Origin: Fratercula arctica
Lineage: Eukaryota > Chordata > Aves > Charadriiformes > Alcidae
DNA: 64,000 nucleotides
Direction: 5' to 3'
Assembly (NCBI GenBank): GCA_947846985.1
Contig: CANTUZ010000020.1
Location: 6,607,459 to 6,671,458 of the forward strand
Shown here: one piece after another, positions 48,310 to 58,060 of the stretch
Numbering within the stretch: the stretch's first letter is position 1
Layout of the letters: every line of letters starts with the position of its first letter
Translations under genes and position numbers: made by a program
The notes under the pieces: model-generated
Told to the model about the DNA's origin: nothing
Database searches by the model: none
The model's input: only the letters and a program-made list of their open reading frames with translations

Positions 48310-49183
48310 CTTTGTTTAAACCCGCTGGGGCATAAACATCCAGCCAAAATAGGTAAGAATATAATGTCAAAACTTTAATTCTTGTTTTATATTTATGCAT
48401 AAAGATATAAATTACCCCAGAAAATCTGACCATTTTTTCCATTAAGCCTAATTTATTGTATGCAGTCTCTGCACTTATGGCCTTTAAAGTTACTGACATG
48501 CTTGTACCTCACTATGCCCCCATCCCAAAAGTAAAACTTTTAACCCTGCTCCAGCTGAATTCCAGCTCCTGACATTCCTCTGCTTGCACTGGAGTGCCAG
48601 GAATAAGTACCAGGGCAGGGAAATCCTTGTGCATTCACTGTGCTGTCTTGTGTTAAAGAACTATTGGATTACATCTTGGCTGGTTGCATTTTGGTGACCT
48701 AGATCCTGTTCATAGGAGCTGAAAAATAGTTTAGCAAACCTTGGTATAAAAGCATATCTAAGATTAAAATGGGCTGATATTTATTTATCTGGAGGAAAAA
48801 GACAGAAGCGAACTACTGGCACTTCTCACTGGTGTACTTGAAATAGCTGAACCAATAGCCTGATGTCTGCTTTCTTTGATCTGTAGCTGCCTCTGTACGT
48901 GCATCTGCAGTGACCCCCCTGTATCCTTTAGATTTCATCTGAAATTTGTGGAGTTGTTCTGGATCCTTCTAAAGGACATGCCTGACAAGGAACCAAATCC
49001 ATTCAGCAGAAGGGCATTGACACGAGGGCACTGTGAGACTCCATCATCACCATCATCATTATTTATAACAACTCCATGCACCAGGCTTGCTGGAAAAAAA
49101 TGTAAGACTTTTTGCCAATTACTAAAGCAACAAAGACGATTCCGCTGCCCCAAAGACTTGCTACTTGTAAATTGCAATCCAGC

Positions 49184-49200
49184 TTTTTTTTTTTTTTTTT
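49184..49200. repeat. Poly-T tract
   Basis: Seventeen T residues are followed by CCCCAAAGGG. No retroposed body is recognised beside it. Confidence 0.8.
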
Positions 49201-51659
49201 CCCCAAAGGGAAAATGAACGCGCAGAGTGCTTGGAGACAATTTTTGGTGGTGAATATGAAGTCACTGTCTATGCTAATATCAATGGCCCTTTCACTGTAA
49301 CGTGCTTTACTGTACAGAGAACAAATACAGTTTCCATGGGAGTGTAAACACAAATACATACCACACTCCACAGAGTGAGTCACACGTGCTGCAGAGAAGG
49401 GAGAAAGTTCACTGTCTTAATCTGAACGCATCTGGGAGAGGAGGATGAGATTATCTCACTTTAAAAATATTTTATAAATATTATGTAAACCAAGATTGTT
49501 TCTGAATAATTCCATGTTTTGGCAGATATGAAAGACAAATCCTTTGAAGCGAAAGGAATAAGACAAGGCAGGTGCTTGTTTACAGTAGCAATGTTCAAAT
49601 CTGTGATAAATGTATTCTTAAAAGGTATACCAATGTGACAGTTCTGGAAGCTGATACAAATTCTCCGTGAGCAGTTTATCCCAGTCTTTTGAAGACTTAC
49701 AACAAGAATTTGAATCTTGGATGGAATTAAAATCAAATATGTAATGTGCACTTTGTAACAGGGCCAAAAACGTGGTGAGCCCTGTTTTAGCGGAATAAAA
49801 CATGCACTCAGTAGGTATGGGAGCAAGAGTTTTCCCTAGCAAGAGTTTTCTTATAAGTCCCAAAACCTAGAGCTTTGTTTATGACCCCAGGCTGGAGGAT
49901 TTATATCCCTTCATAAGAACCAGTTATTTTTTAAATATTACAGCTCAGAAAGAGGTCTTATCTACTTGTTTTACTAACCTAACTCCTTTCCCAGGACTTA
50001 TTCTGCCTGCAGAATATTCAGATTAACTGTTCAGGTTTCCAAAGGCTGCTTTGAGCAGGAATACTTCTTTTGGATCTGACTGCAAGCGAAAGCAAAGCGA
50101 TGTCAGGGCAAAACTGCAGGTTCCTCTTGGCTGGGCTGACACGTGAACATCGACGATGTGAATTCAGTACTTGAGAGTCGCTGAGGTAAAACAAGGCCTG
50201 AAGGTGGGGGATTGCTGTTTATACACTGACTCATGGCAGAGTACGCAACATACAGAGAGCTTAAAGCAAAGTTAGTAGCAGTAGCAGATAAGATCTTCTA
50301 CAGGAATAAGGGTTAAGGGGGAAACAAAACCTTTCATTAGATCAACCAATTCAGCTGCAGGAGCTTGATCTAAATGTGACACAGCCCCATCAGTATGGGC
50401 CAAAACCAAAGGGAGAGGGACAATAAATCTGCCAGTTGAAGGGTTTCTCAGCATACAGACACTGAGGTGGTCGGAATCCGTCCCTCCACTGGTTTTCCTC
50501 CAGATGGAAAATTAAATAAATACCTACAAACAGCAGCACCTTTCTGAATGAAGGCGATGTGTCTGAACGTCTCATTAAAAATGCACCACGGAGAACAATG
50601 TCTGTCCCCAAATCACCTTGGTTGCGTTGCACCGTGCATGCAGCCTGAGGGGAGCGGAGGAACAGGTGAGGGAACAGAGCGGGGGGAGCAGTTCATTGCG
50701 ATGGGGGTTTGGGGCTGTTTTGTCACCTCGTCTCTGCCCTTCCCCCTTGGGAACAGTCACTTCTGACTGCTCTTCGTTGTCAGTTTAAATCACATCAATT
50801 TAAAAGGGTTATGAGACGCTGCATTTAATCAAATGTTTGTTATGTCCAGGTGTCTTTGTCTGTCTCCTTTCCCAGATTTATCCAGAGATAATTATCTCAT
50901 GTTGGAGACTCGTTTCCCCTTGAGGACCAACGGGAACATCCACTTAAAAATTAAAAAATAATTGGAACTAACAGAATGCTTGTAGTTAGCGATCCTGTTA
51001 CCGCTGCTGCGGGGCACAGCTCTCGCCCCCACCATCTGGTCTGTCCCGACCGGGCAGAAGCGAGCTCTCCAAGCTGGAATTCTTTGTCCTGCAGGGCACC
51101 GCTCTGGGTCGGTACTCTGATATTCACGGGAAAATACCATAATACTAAAAAATAACAACTGACTAGTTTGCCAGACTATTTCTCCCCCCGTCAGGAATAC
51201 AACCATGAGGAATTTCAAAGGCGTGACAAAGACAGTGGTGCAGCGAAGCCACTAGAATCCATCTGGGCTGCCTGGCAGTGCAGGGAGAACGACCCAGTGT
51301 CTCTGCTCGTGCAGTAGAAGCCACTGTCGAGTTTTCAAATCCCATTGCAATGAACGGATGTCCAGAGCCTCTGAACAATAAATGCTCATATGCATAAAAC
51401 CACCCACGATTTAAAATAAGTGATCACCAGAGGGTGGTGAGTAACGCACATACAACAGATTAACGCATTTGGCCTTTGCTGAAGCGAGCGCTATGCTATT
51501 AATTTTTTCTTAGTACCCTGGCTTTTAAATCTTGTTTCTGCGTGCTTTGTGGCAAAGCCTCCGGCTCTCACCGGTTTACTTCCACTCACAAAACACAGAG
51601 GTTTTGTCCTCTGTGACGTTACTAAATTTAAGCTTTAGCGCTCTTCATAAAACGAATGA

Positions 51660-51931
51660 CCCGGGGTAGAAAAATACAAGACCGCGCGGAAGCTGGCCCT
51701 GCCCCTCACGGACCGCACTGATGGGCGGCCCCGCCAGCCAATCGGCGAGCCCGCCCGCCCCCGCCAGCCAATCGGCGAGCCCGCCCGCCCCCGCCAACCA
51801 ATCGGCGGCCGCGGCGCCCTCTGGCGGCACGGCGCGCTGGGGGGGGGGGGGGTTCGCCCAGTGCGCGTGCGTGGCGCAGGCTAAAGGCGCGTCTCGCGAG
51901 GCGCCGCGCGCTGCTACTTCCTGCCCCCAAG
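51660..51931 (+). promoter_or_regulatory. DDX20: DDX20 TATA-less CpG promoter
   Basis: In order, the region has three CCAAT boxes at exact 30-bp spacing with GC boxes between them, a CTCF-like site (51813-51830), a 14-G run (51839-51852), an NRF1-like site (51862-51873, 11 of 12 consensus bases), the palindrome CTCGCGAG (51893-51900), an ETS-type ACTTCCTG and a YY1-type AAGATGGCGGC over the start codon. This is the usual set for a housekeeping gene. Transcription probably starts within about 80 nt of the ATG. Confidence 0.75.
51731..51808. repeat. 30-bp tandem repeat, about 2.6 copies, each with a CCAAT box
   Basis: The unit starts CCGCCAGCCAATCGGCGAGC and continues with C-rich GC-box sequence. 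Copies begin at 51731, 51761 and 51791. The third has one change (CCAACCAAT) and is cut short. CCAAT pentamers are at 51738, 51768 and 51798, so each copy adds one NF-Y site and one Sp1/KLF site. Confidence 0.9.
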
Positions 51932-52109
51932 ATGGCGGCGCCCGCGGAGGGACGGTTCCGCACGCGCGACGTGTTGGTGCCCGGCGGCCCCTCCGACTTC
52001 GGGTCGCTGCTGCTGTCGGCGCCGGTGCTGGCGGGGCTGGAGGCGGCTGGCTTTCACAGGCCGTCGCCGGTCCAGCTGAAGGCCATCCCGCTGGGGCGCT
52101 GCGGCCTGG
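51932..52109 (+). CDS. DDX20: DDX20 coding exon 1
   Basis: This exon of 178 nt encodes residues 1-59 and the first base of codon 60. It contains the Q motif region ([14 protein letters not shown], Gln48), which senses adenine. The ATG sits in AAGATGGCG. The donor is GTGAGC. Confidence 0.95.
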
Positions 52110-55100
52110 GTGAGCGGGCGGGCCGGGCGAGGGGCCGGGCGCGGGGCTGAGGGCAGCCTAGGGCCTCCGGTGACCTCTGTGGCGGCTTTTTCCAGATCTC
52201 ATCGTGCAGGCCAAGTCGGGCACTGGCAAAACCTGCGTGTTCTCCACTATCGCCCTGGACGCGGTGCTGCTGGAGAGCCCTGCCACGCAGGTGAGCCCCG
52301 GCCTGCTGCTGCTGGCCCGGCCCGCCGTTACCGGTACTCGGGGAGAAGGGTGAGGGCGGGTGGACTTTGCTTTGTGAGAGAGAGTCTCTCTTCTTCTTGG
52401 GAAAACGGCATTGTCACCTGTGAGACATAATATTTGGAGTCATCGCTACTCGATGCTAAGCTTTAATTTTTAGACCCTTCTGCAGCTGTTGGATTTAATC
52501 CTTGGCCCTTACAGATTCTGATCCTGGCTCCTACACGAGAGATTGCGGTGCAGATTCATGCTGTCATCACAACTATTGGAATAAAAATGGAAGGCTTGGA
52601 ATGCCATGTCTTCATTGGCGGGACTCCTTTGAACCAGGACAAAATCAGACTAAAGAAGTGCCACATCGCAGTTGGCTCCCCAGGTGTGGATGAGCTTCAT
52701 TGTGCTTCAGATACTGTGTGATATTTCACAGTACAATAATTGGTGCTTTTGAAATTCGTGTTGGTTTGGGTTTGTTTTGTTTTTTGTTGTGTGGGGTTTT
52801 TTTTTTTTTTTTAGGTAAAGGGGATAGTGTCAAAGGCCAGTGCTAGAGACATTAGACCAGGTATTTTTAATGACATTTTTCCAAGTGTGTGACACTTGGA
52901 AAATATGTGACGGTTGTTCCAAATATGTCTTTTTTTAAGGTTTCTTAAAATTGATTTTTAAAGAAATTAGAAAATTAATTGTTAGAACCTTTCAGTTAAT
53001 GTTTTTAAAGTTCCTTTTACTTTTTTATTCATATGTAGGTCGAATAAAACAGCTCATAGAGCTGGACTACTTGAATACAGCCAGTATCCGTCTTTTCATT
53101 CTTGATGAAGCAGACAAGCTTCTAGAAGAAGGCAGCTTCCAGGAACAAATCAAGTAAGAAAAACGTTTATCTTATGCATTTATCGGTAATTAGATACATA
53201 TTTTGTAGTCATTCCCATTTCTTTGTCTCACAGTTGGATTTACTCTTCACTACCAGCCAATAAACAGATGCTTGCTGTTTCAGCTACTTATCCTGAGTCA
53301 TTAGCTAATGCTTTGACCAGGTACATGAGAGAGCCGACGTTTGTGAGGTTGAACCCTACTGACCCAAGTCTCATTGGTAAGTGTAAGTTCATTTATGGTG
53401 ATGTTATTAATGGATTAAAAAGAATATACTAAAATGAAACTATGTACTTTTAAAAATTGTGATTCTTTGTAATTTCCCTCCACAGGTGAATTCATTGGTT
53501 TATGAAGTATTTATTACAAGTCTTGATATATTTAAAACAGCAGTAATGAATGTAACTTTCTGGTTTTTCTATCTGTTCAAACAATATTTCAGTCTTCTAA
53601 GAAAAACCTGTCTTGTAGCTTCTTACTAGGCACACGTGTGTGCTTGTTTAAATTTAAAGTCTTAGTTTTAGCTGCAGTGAGACATGTTGACAGCAGCATA
53701 GCACTGTGCATGTTTTTATGGAAACCCTTAATCTGATAGTATGTTTGGTTTCATGCTCAGGGCTGAAGCAGTATTACAAGATTGTGAATTCCCATCCGCT
53801 TCCACATAAAACATTTGAGGAAAAAACCCAGCACCTACAGGAGTTGTTCAGCAAGATTCCATTTAATCAAGCCTTAGTCTTCTCAAATTTGCATAGCAGG
53901 TAATAAATTTGAAATAAAATCTGTAAAAAGCATGTTTGAAAGCCGTAGTTTTAATGTCCAGTCATGGATTAGTTTATGTAGACCTTCAGTGAGGCTTCAA
54001 AGCAGTATGCAAATTTCAGATCTGAAATATAGCCAGAGGAATGCAGTATGAAATACTGAAAATAAAGGAATCCTTTAGCATGAAGGTTCCTCATACGCTG
54101 TTTAGAGTACAGTGAGGCCTGATATCCTCTTGTCCTGTTCCATCTGTGAGGTGACTGTCCTAGACGTAAAGATGAAAGTGACAATTTTGGAATGTAATCC
54201 TTGGCTGTAAAGAACAGCTTGTTTATAAATGCGTAGGGGTTTTTAGGTCTCCGGTTTTATTTACAGTTTTCATTGTGTATATTCTGTTAGGGCTCAACAT
54301 CTAGCTGAAATACTGACATGCAGAGGCTTTCCTGCTGAGTGCATTTCAGGTAAGTCCAGTCAAAACTTTCTGATTCTGTTGAAGTTGTGCATAAGTGTGA
54401 CCTAAAATAGGAAAATTAATCGTAAGTCTTGGCTTCTGGTTAAATAACCAAGCATAGCATTTGAATCTTCAGAGGTCTTTGGGACTTAAATATTAATTAA
54501 TCTTTTTACTGATTAGCTTTCCTGTTTTCAAATTTGTTTGAGAGTCATTTTTATGAATATCCAGATGAGTGCATTGGCTTATCTGTAAAGAGAAGACTAC
54601 CTTACATTTGCAGGTTGAAGCAGTGTTTGTTTGGAATGCAGATGTTGAATTTAAATCTTCTTTATTTCTCACTTGTCTATAAAAAGCTGATAGCTGGCAC
54701 CTAGTATTTATTATAAACCTTCCTTTGAATTTTTACTTCAACAGTGTTTTCCATGGTTCATGTGTTTAAATAGAATCTGTCTAAGGTCAGCATTGTTCAC
54801 AAGGGCTAAGTACCTACATAATTGATTTCTCTTCAAAATACAAGCAAATTAATTATTTTTGTAATGAATTTCCTTATTTTCAAGTTTGTTTTGTTTGTTC
54901 CTTGTTTACTTATTTGGAACTGATATTTGAGGAGGTTTCTCTCAGCCTCATCTACAGTTCTACAAAGCAGAGTTTTCCAGAATTCGAAGGGCAGAAAACT
55001 GAAGGATGTGATCTGTTTCTAATTTGTGTCTTTTTAGGTAGCATGAATCAAAATCAACGGCTTGATGCTATGGCTAAATTAAAGCAATTCCACTGTAGAG

Positions 55101-57831
55101 TTCTGATTTCCACAGACTTGGTGAGTTGTGTTCTATAGCATACATCAGTATTGTACATAAAGTTACTCCAGAGAATTAGGTTTGACTTGGAATTGAACAG
55201 ATCATAAATGTACTGGTAAAGCATGGGGCTTGAGCTCTGTGTGCGATTTACATTCACTGTGAAACTTAGAAATCGTTCCATATTCCTCGTCTGGTTCAAA
55301 AATAGTTTCAAGTTTATCTGTTGCTTTGTAGAAGCTTATAGATATTTCAGAGCAGTAGAATTGTTTATTTTGGGTAGGAGCTATGGGAAGGAATAGTTTG
55401 GTTTTTTAGTACAGTATGCTCACAATAGTAAGATCCTAAACAACTTTAAATAGAGCAGTGGTTATGTTTGAGGCGTTTAGCTCTTTCGTGGTTGCTGTAT
55501 TTTGATCATCAGTTGAGGTCCTGTCATGAAAAGATTACTGCGTGCTGTTGCGTTGAATTTTTTGATGCTGGGGGGGAAAAAACATACCTGCTTGTATGTC
55601 ATACATAGAAGGCATAAGCGAAATGATCCCTAGTTTTCATGGTCCCAATGCAGTATGCCTGTTTTACATGTAATACTGTAAACTGACTGCAAAACTGTAG
55701 GTGCTTTATGGTGTATTGTAAAAACTAAAAGTTATTATATGAGCACTTACTCTCAAATATATTGTATTTATTTAAAGATCTGTTCAGCATATTCAGTTAT
55801 CCGTTCCCTTCTCTCCTTCTCATTTTCTTAAGACATCTCGTGGAATTGATGCTGAAAAAGTGAATCTGGTTGTCAACCTGGATGTACCTGTAGACTGGGA
55901 AACATACATGCATCGTATTGGGAGAGCTGGGCGCTTTGGTAAAAGCAGTTGTGTGGATTACTTGAGCTTGCACTAGGTTCCCTGGCTCCAGTGAGGTAAT
56001 GACACTTTTTGTTGTGTATCGCAGGAACTTTAGGCTTATCAGTGACATACTGCTGCCGTGGAGAGGAAGAAAACACAATGATGAAAATTGCTCAGAAATG
56101 TAATCTTCAGCTTCTTCCGCTACCGGGTATGCTCTGGCCTATGAATGCAACTGTTCTTTTTTGTTGGTTGTTTTCTTTTTATTCAAACCTCCAGACAAGT
56201 CCATAGGGAATTGACATGTACCTTCTCTGATGAAGGTGCATTAATTTTGGTACAGGTTTTTCATACTCCATGCTAATGACTACTTGTGTAACTGGTGCAG
56301 TTGTGCGACGCAATAGGAAATGAACTGAGTGCATGCCTATGGATAGGGAGAGGAGCTCTGCATCCAGCAAGAGCTGGATGCAGAAGAATAGTTGAAACGG
56401 AAGACTTGCTACCCTTGATGTGGCAGAAGCTGTTCTAGAAATCTAGCATTTGCCTTCTTGCATAAGTTCTAATTTTTTATTTGGTTAAGTAGGATATGAA
56501 AAATAGGTGACAAGTAGTGCAATGCTGTTTGACTTGAACTTTTCAATGCCTTCCATGAAGAATATGTTCTGCCTATTTGAGCTCTTTAAAGAATTGAAGT
56601 GGTCAGTTTGTAGCCCTAACTTAATGTGTCGTAACATCTTTTCTGCGATTTTGTGAAGCTTTGGTACTCGTTTGAGTTCTAGAGGGAGTGATGCACTTAA
56701 TTGAGTGCCTGCTTGTTTCCCTTTTGTGCAGAGCCTATACCCCCTGGAATGATGGATCAATTTGAAGATGGGGAGGTAGAAGTCAAACCTGTTGTACATA
56801 CAGGTGCTTCAGTGAATTCTGACACTGTGTGTCATAGACCAGAGGAACCAGTACTGCAGCTTGTCCAAAATACTTTTTCAGAGGTACCTCAGCCTCTTTC
56901 TAATCTTCCAGGTGGTAGTTCTTCTGTAGAAAGGCCAAAAAAGGCTCTAAAGCAAAAGCAGATAAAAAAGTGCACAAATTCTGCAAATGCAGAAAAAGGT
57001 AGCAGAAAACCCCAAACTTCCAGTTGCCACATTGAACAGAGGAGTCAAGTCAAAACTGTCTCCAGAATGGATGGGCAACATAACACTCAGTCTCCAGATG
57101 AGGAGGCCTTAAAAAAAAATCTTCCCAGAATTCCATGCTTGTCATCTTTCAAAAAACAACAGAACAATGCCTGGAACTTCTCAGAGTTTGTTGAAGACTA
57201 TGAGTATTTCATTAAAGAGGGGTTGGAGAGAGAGGTCGAAATTTTAAGAAGCTATTCAGGCCCAGAACAGTGTGAGCTCCCCAGAAATGGTGGTGTAGAG
57301 TGGAAAGAGGTGGAACAAAATACAGAGATGGCAGTAAACGGTGTTGTGTCTGGTGACAGCGATGGTTCCTACAGTTCCAGGGCTTCCTCCAAGAGTAGGG
57401 AAAACAGCTCATGCTTTGAAGCACTTTCAGATACACCAGAGAAGAATGCTGTTCCCACAGTGCATCAGGGTCGTGCAGACTGCTGTTCTACACCAGACAA
57501 ACCTCAGGAGCTATCGCAAGTCCCAAAGCAAAATCAAGTGAAAAAGAAAGTTCTGAAACAAAATGCTAAACAAAAGAAAAGCCATAACCATCAAATCCCT
57601 AGTTGTTCCATGAGAGAAACTGAAGACGACTACTCCTGCAGCTCTTGGGATGATGGTGTTCCATACGAGGCGTGGAGTTACAAAAACTACTGGAAATCTT
57701 ACTATCAAGCATGGCAAAACTACTATGCTGCAGTGGCTCACTACAGGAAAAGTTTCAGACACTTCAACTGGATGAGTGCCTACCACGTCAACTCAGTCTA
57801 TCTTCAGGAACTGCTGAAAAGTGGTGACTGA
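51932..57831 (+). CDS. DDX20: DDX20 / Gemin3, DEAD-box RNA helicase of the SMN complex
   Basis: Eleven exons join in frame (51932-52109, 52196-52290, 52515-52683, 53039-53153, 53234-53376, 53761-53899, 54291-54349, 55038-55120, 55833-55938, 56025-56126, 56732-57831), giving 762 residues; I recall 824 in human. DDX20 is the ATP-dependent helicase subunit of the SMN complex, which loads Sm rings on snRNAs in the cytoplasm and gathers in Gems. Helicase motifs in order are Q (Gln48), I AKSGTGKT (65-72), Ia PTRE (97-100), SPGR (146-149), II DEAD (170-173), III SAT (202-204), IV (272-277), V STDLTSRGID (324-333) and [10 protein letters not shown] (354-361). All catalytic residues are intact. The C-terminal 365 residues form one exon and are divergent, with a conserved block near 530-572 and a Tyr/Trp-rich end. 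The N-terminus is shorter than in human. Confidence 0.96.
52196..52290 (+). CDS. DDX20: DDX20 coding exon 2 (Walker A)
   Basis: This exon of 95 nt has a TTTTCCAG acceptor and a GTGAGC donor. It completes Asp60 and carries motif I AKSGTGKT (65-72), the ATP-phosphate loop. Confidence 0.96.
52515..52683 (+). CDS. DDX20: DDX20 coding exon 3 (motifs Ia, GG)
   Basis: This exon of 169 nt has a CCTTACAG acceptor and a GTGTGG donor, weaker than the others. It encodes PTRE (97-100), the GG pair (126-127) and SP of SPGR, all RNA-backbone contacts. Confidence 0.95.
52684..53038 (+). other. DDX20: DDX20 intron 3
   Basis: This 355-nt intron contains a 16-T run (52797-52812) followed at once by AGGTAAAG, a back-to-back acceptor/donor look-alike. 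Confidence 0.8.
53039..53153 (+). CDS. DDX20: DDX20 coding exon 4 (DEAD box)
   Basis: This exon of 115 nt completes Gly148 and carries motif II DEAD (170-173), which binds Mg2+ and the attacking water. The donor is GTAAGA. Confidence 0.96.
53234..53376 (+). CDS. DDX20: DDX20 coding exon 5 (SAT motif)
   Basis: This exon of 143 nt completes Asn186 and carries motif III SAT (202-204), which couples ATP hydrolysis to RNA unwinding. The donor is GTAAGT. Confidence 0.96.
53377..53760 (+). other. DDX20: DDX20 intron 5
   Basis: This AT-rich intron of 384 nt has a GTAAGT start and a CATGCTCAG end. Nothing else is seen in it. Confidence 0.85.
53761..53899 (+). CDS. DDX20: DDX20 coding exon 6 (motif IV)
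   Basis: This exon of 139 nt links the two RecA-like domains and carries motif IV (LVFSNL, 272-277). The donor is GTAATA. Confidence 0.95.
53900..54290 (+). other. DDX20: DDX20 intron 6
   Basis: This AT-rich intron of 391 nt ends TTCTGTTAG. No element was recognised. Confidence 0.85.
54291..54349 (+). CDS. DDX20: DDX20 coding exon 7 (59-nt exon)
   Basis: This is the shortest exon, residues 281-299 with split codons at both ends. It encodes [19 protein letters not shown] in domain 2. The frame through exons 6-8 is exact. Confidence 0.94.
54350..55037 (+). other. DDX20: DDX20 intron 7
   Basis: This AT-rich intron of 688 nt has a GTAAGT start and a TGTCTTTTTAG end. Nothing else is seen in it. 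Confidence 0.85.
55038..55120 (+). CDS. DDX20: DDX20 coding exon 8
   Basis: This exon of 83 nt encodes [17 protein letters not shown] and then [10 protein letters not shown]. It ends in phase 0 inside motif V. The donor is GTGAGT. Confidence 0.95.
55121..55832 (+). other. DDX20: DDX20 intron 8
   Basis: This AT-rich intron of 712 nt ends TCTCATTTTCTTAAG. No element was recognised. Confidence 0.85.
55833..55938 (+). CDS. DDX20: DDX20 coding exon 9 (motifs V-VI)
   Basis: This exon of 106 nt encodes TSRGID (328-333) and HRIGRAGR (354-361), the arginine-finger region. The donor GTAAAA is followed by an 86-nt intron, the joint smallest of the gene. Confidence 0.96.
56025..56126 (+). CDS. DDX20: DDX20 coding exon 10
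   Basis: This exon of 102 nt encodes the end of the helicase core ([15 protein letters not shown] and on to LLPLP). The donor is GTATGC. Confidence 0.95.
56127..56731 (+). other. DDX20: DDX20 intron 10
   Basis: This intron of 605 nt ends TTCCCTTTTGTGCAG. It contains a perfect 12-bp hairpin at 56357-56384. Confidence 0.85.
56357..56384. repeat. Perfect 12-bp hairpin, 4-nt loop
   Basis: TCTGCATCCAGC, then AAGA, then the exact reverse complement. The stem is short and GC-rich for its AT-rich surroundings, in DDX20 intron 10. Confidence 0.8.
56732..57831 (+). CDS. DDX20: DDX20 terminal coding exon (C-terminal region)
   Basis: This 1,100-nt exon encodes residues 397-762 and TGA. It is Ser/Lys/Gln-rich and probably disordered, apart from a block near 530-572 (IPCLSSF, then [17 protein letters not shown]) that I recall as shared with mammals. 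The end is Tyr/Trp-rich. In the family this half binds Gemin4 and SMN. Confidence 0.95.
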
Positions 57832-58060
57832 TGTAATGACACTGCTGTTGGGACAGGCTGGCTGGTACAATGAATGGACATTATCTGTGGAAAAAACTGC
57901 TAGTCTGCAAGTACATGGACAAACATAAACGGACATTGTTAAAGACTGAAGAAAAATCTTGTCTTTTTCGTAAGTGAGCTGTGTCTAGGTAAATGTTTTC
58001 TACATGCGTTCTGTTGATGGTGTTACAACAAGTTGTTAATAAAAGGAAATGAAAGACAGC
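57832..58060 (+). other. DDX20: DDX20 3' UTR
   Basis: This short UTR runs from the stop to just past the AATAAA at 58038. A longer form cannot be excluded. Confidence 0.65.
58038..58043 (+). terminator. DDX20: DDX20 poly(A) signal
   Basis: AATAAA lies 0.2 kb after the stop, with a T/G-containing stretch (TGGATGTTCAGTTG) about 20 nt downstream. Confidence 0.65.

Larger units (their letters stand above)
45241..51639. other. Intergenic spacer between INKA2 and DDX20 (head to head)
   Basis: About 6.4 kb is mostly AT-rich. It contains a TA dinucleotide run (45870-45885), a poly-T run (49184-49200) and an ATC-rich stretch near 49042-49064. Several short - strand frames at 48.1-50.6 kb look somewhat protein-like but match no family I know and are not joined by convincing splice sites. 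Confidence 0.7.

Noticed and set aside
50272..50454. - strand frame with TDG and AAELV, faintly like a retroviral RNase H
   Set aside because: Spacing of the two motifs is too short for RNase H. No flanking pol, gag or LTR sequence is seen.
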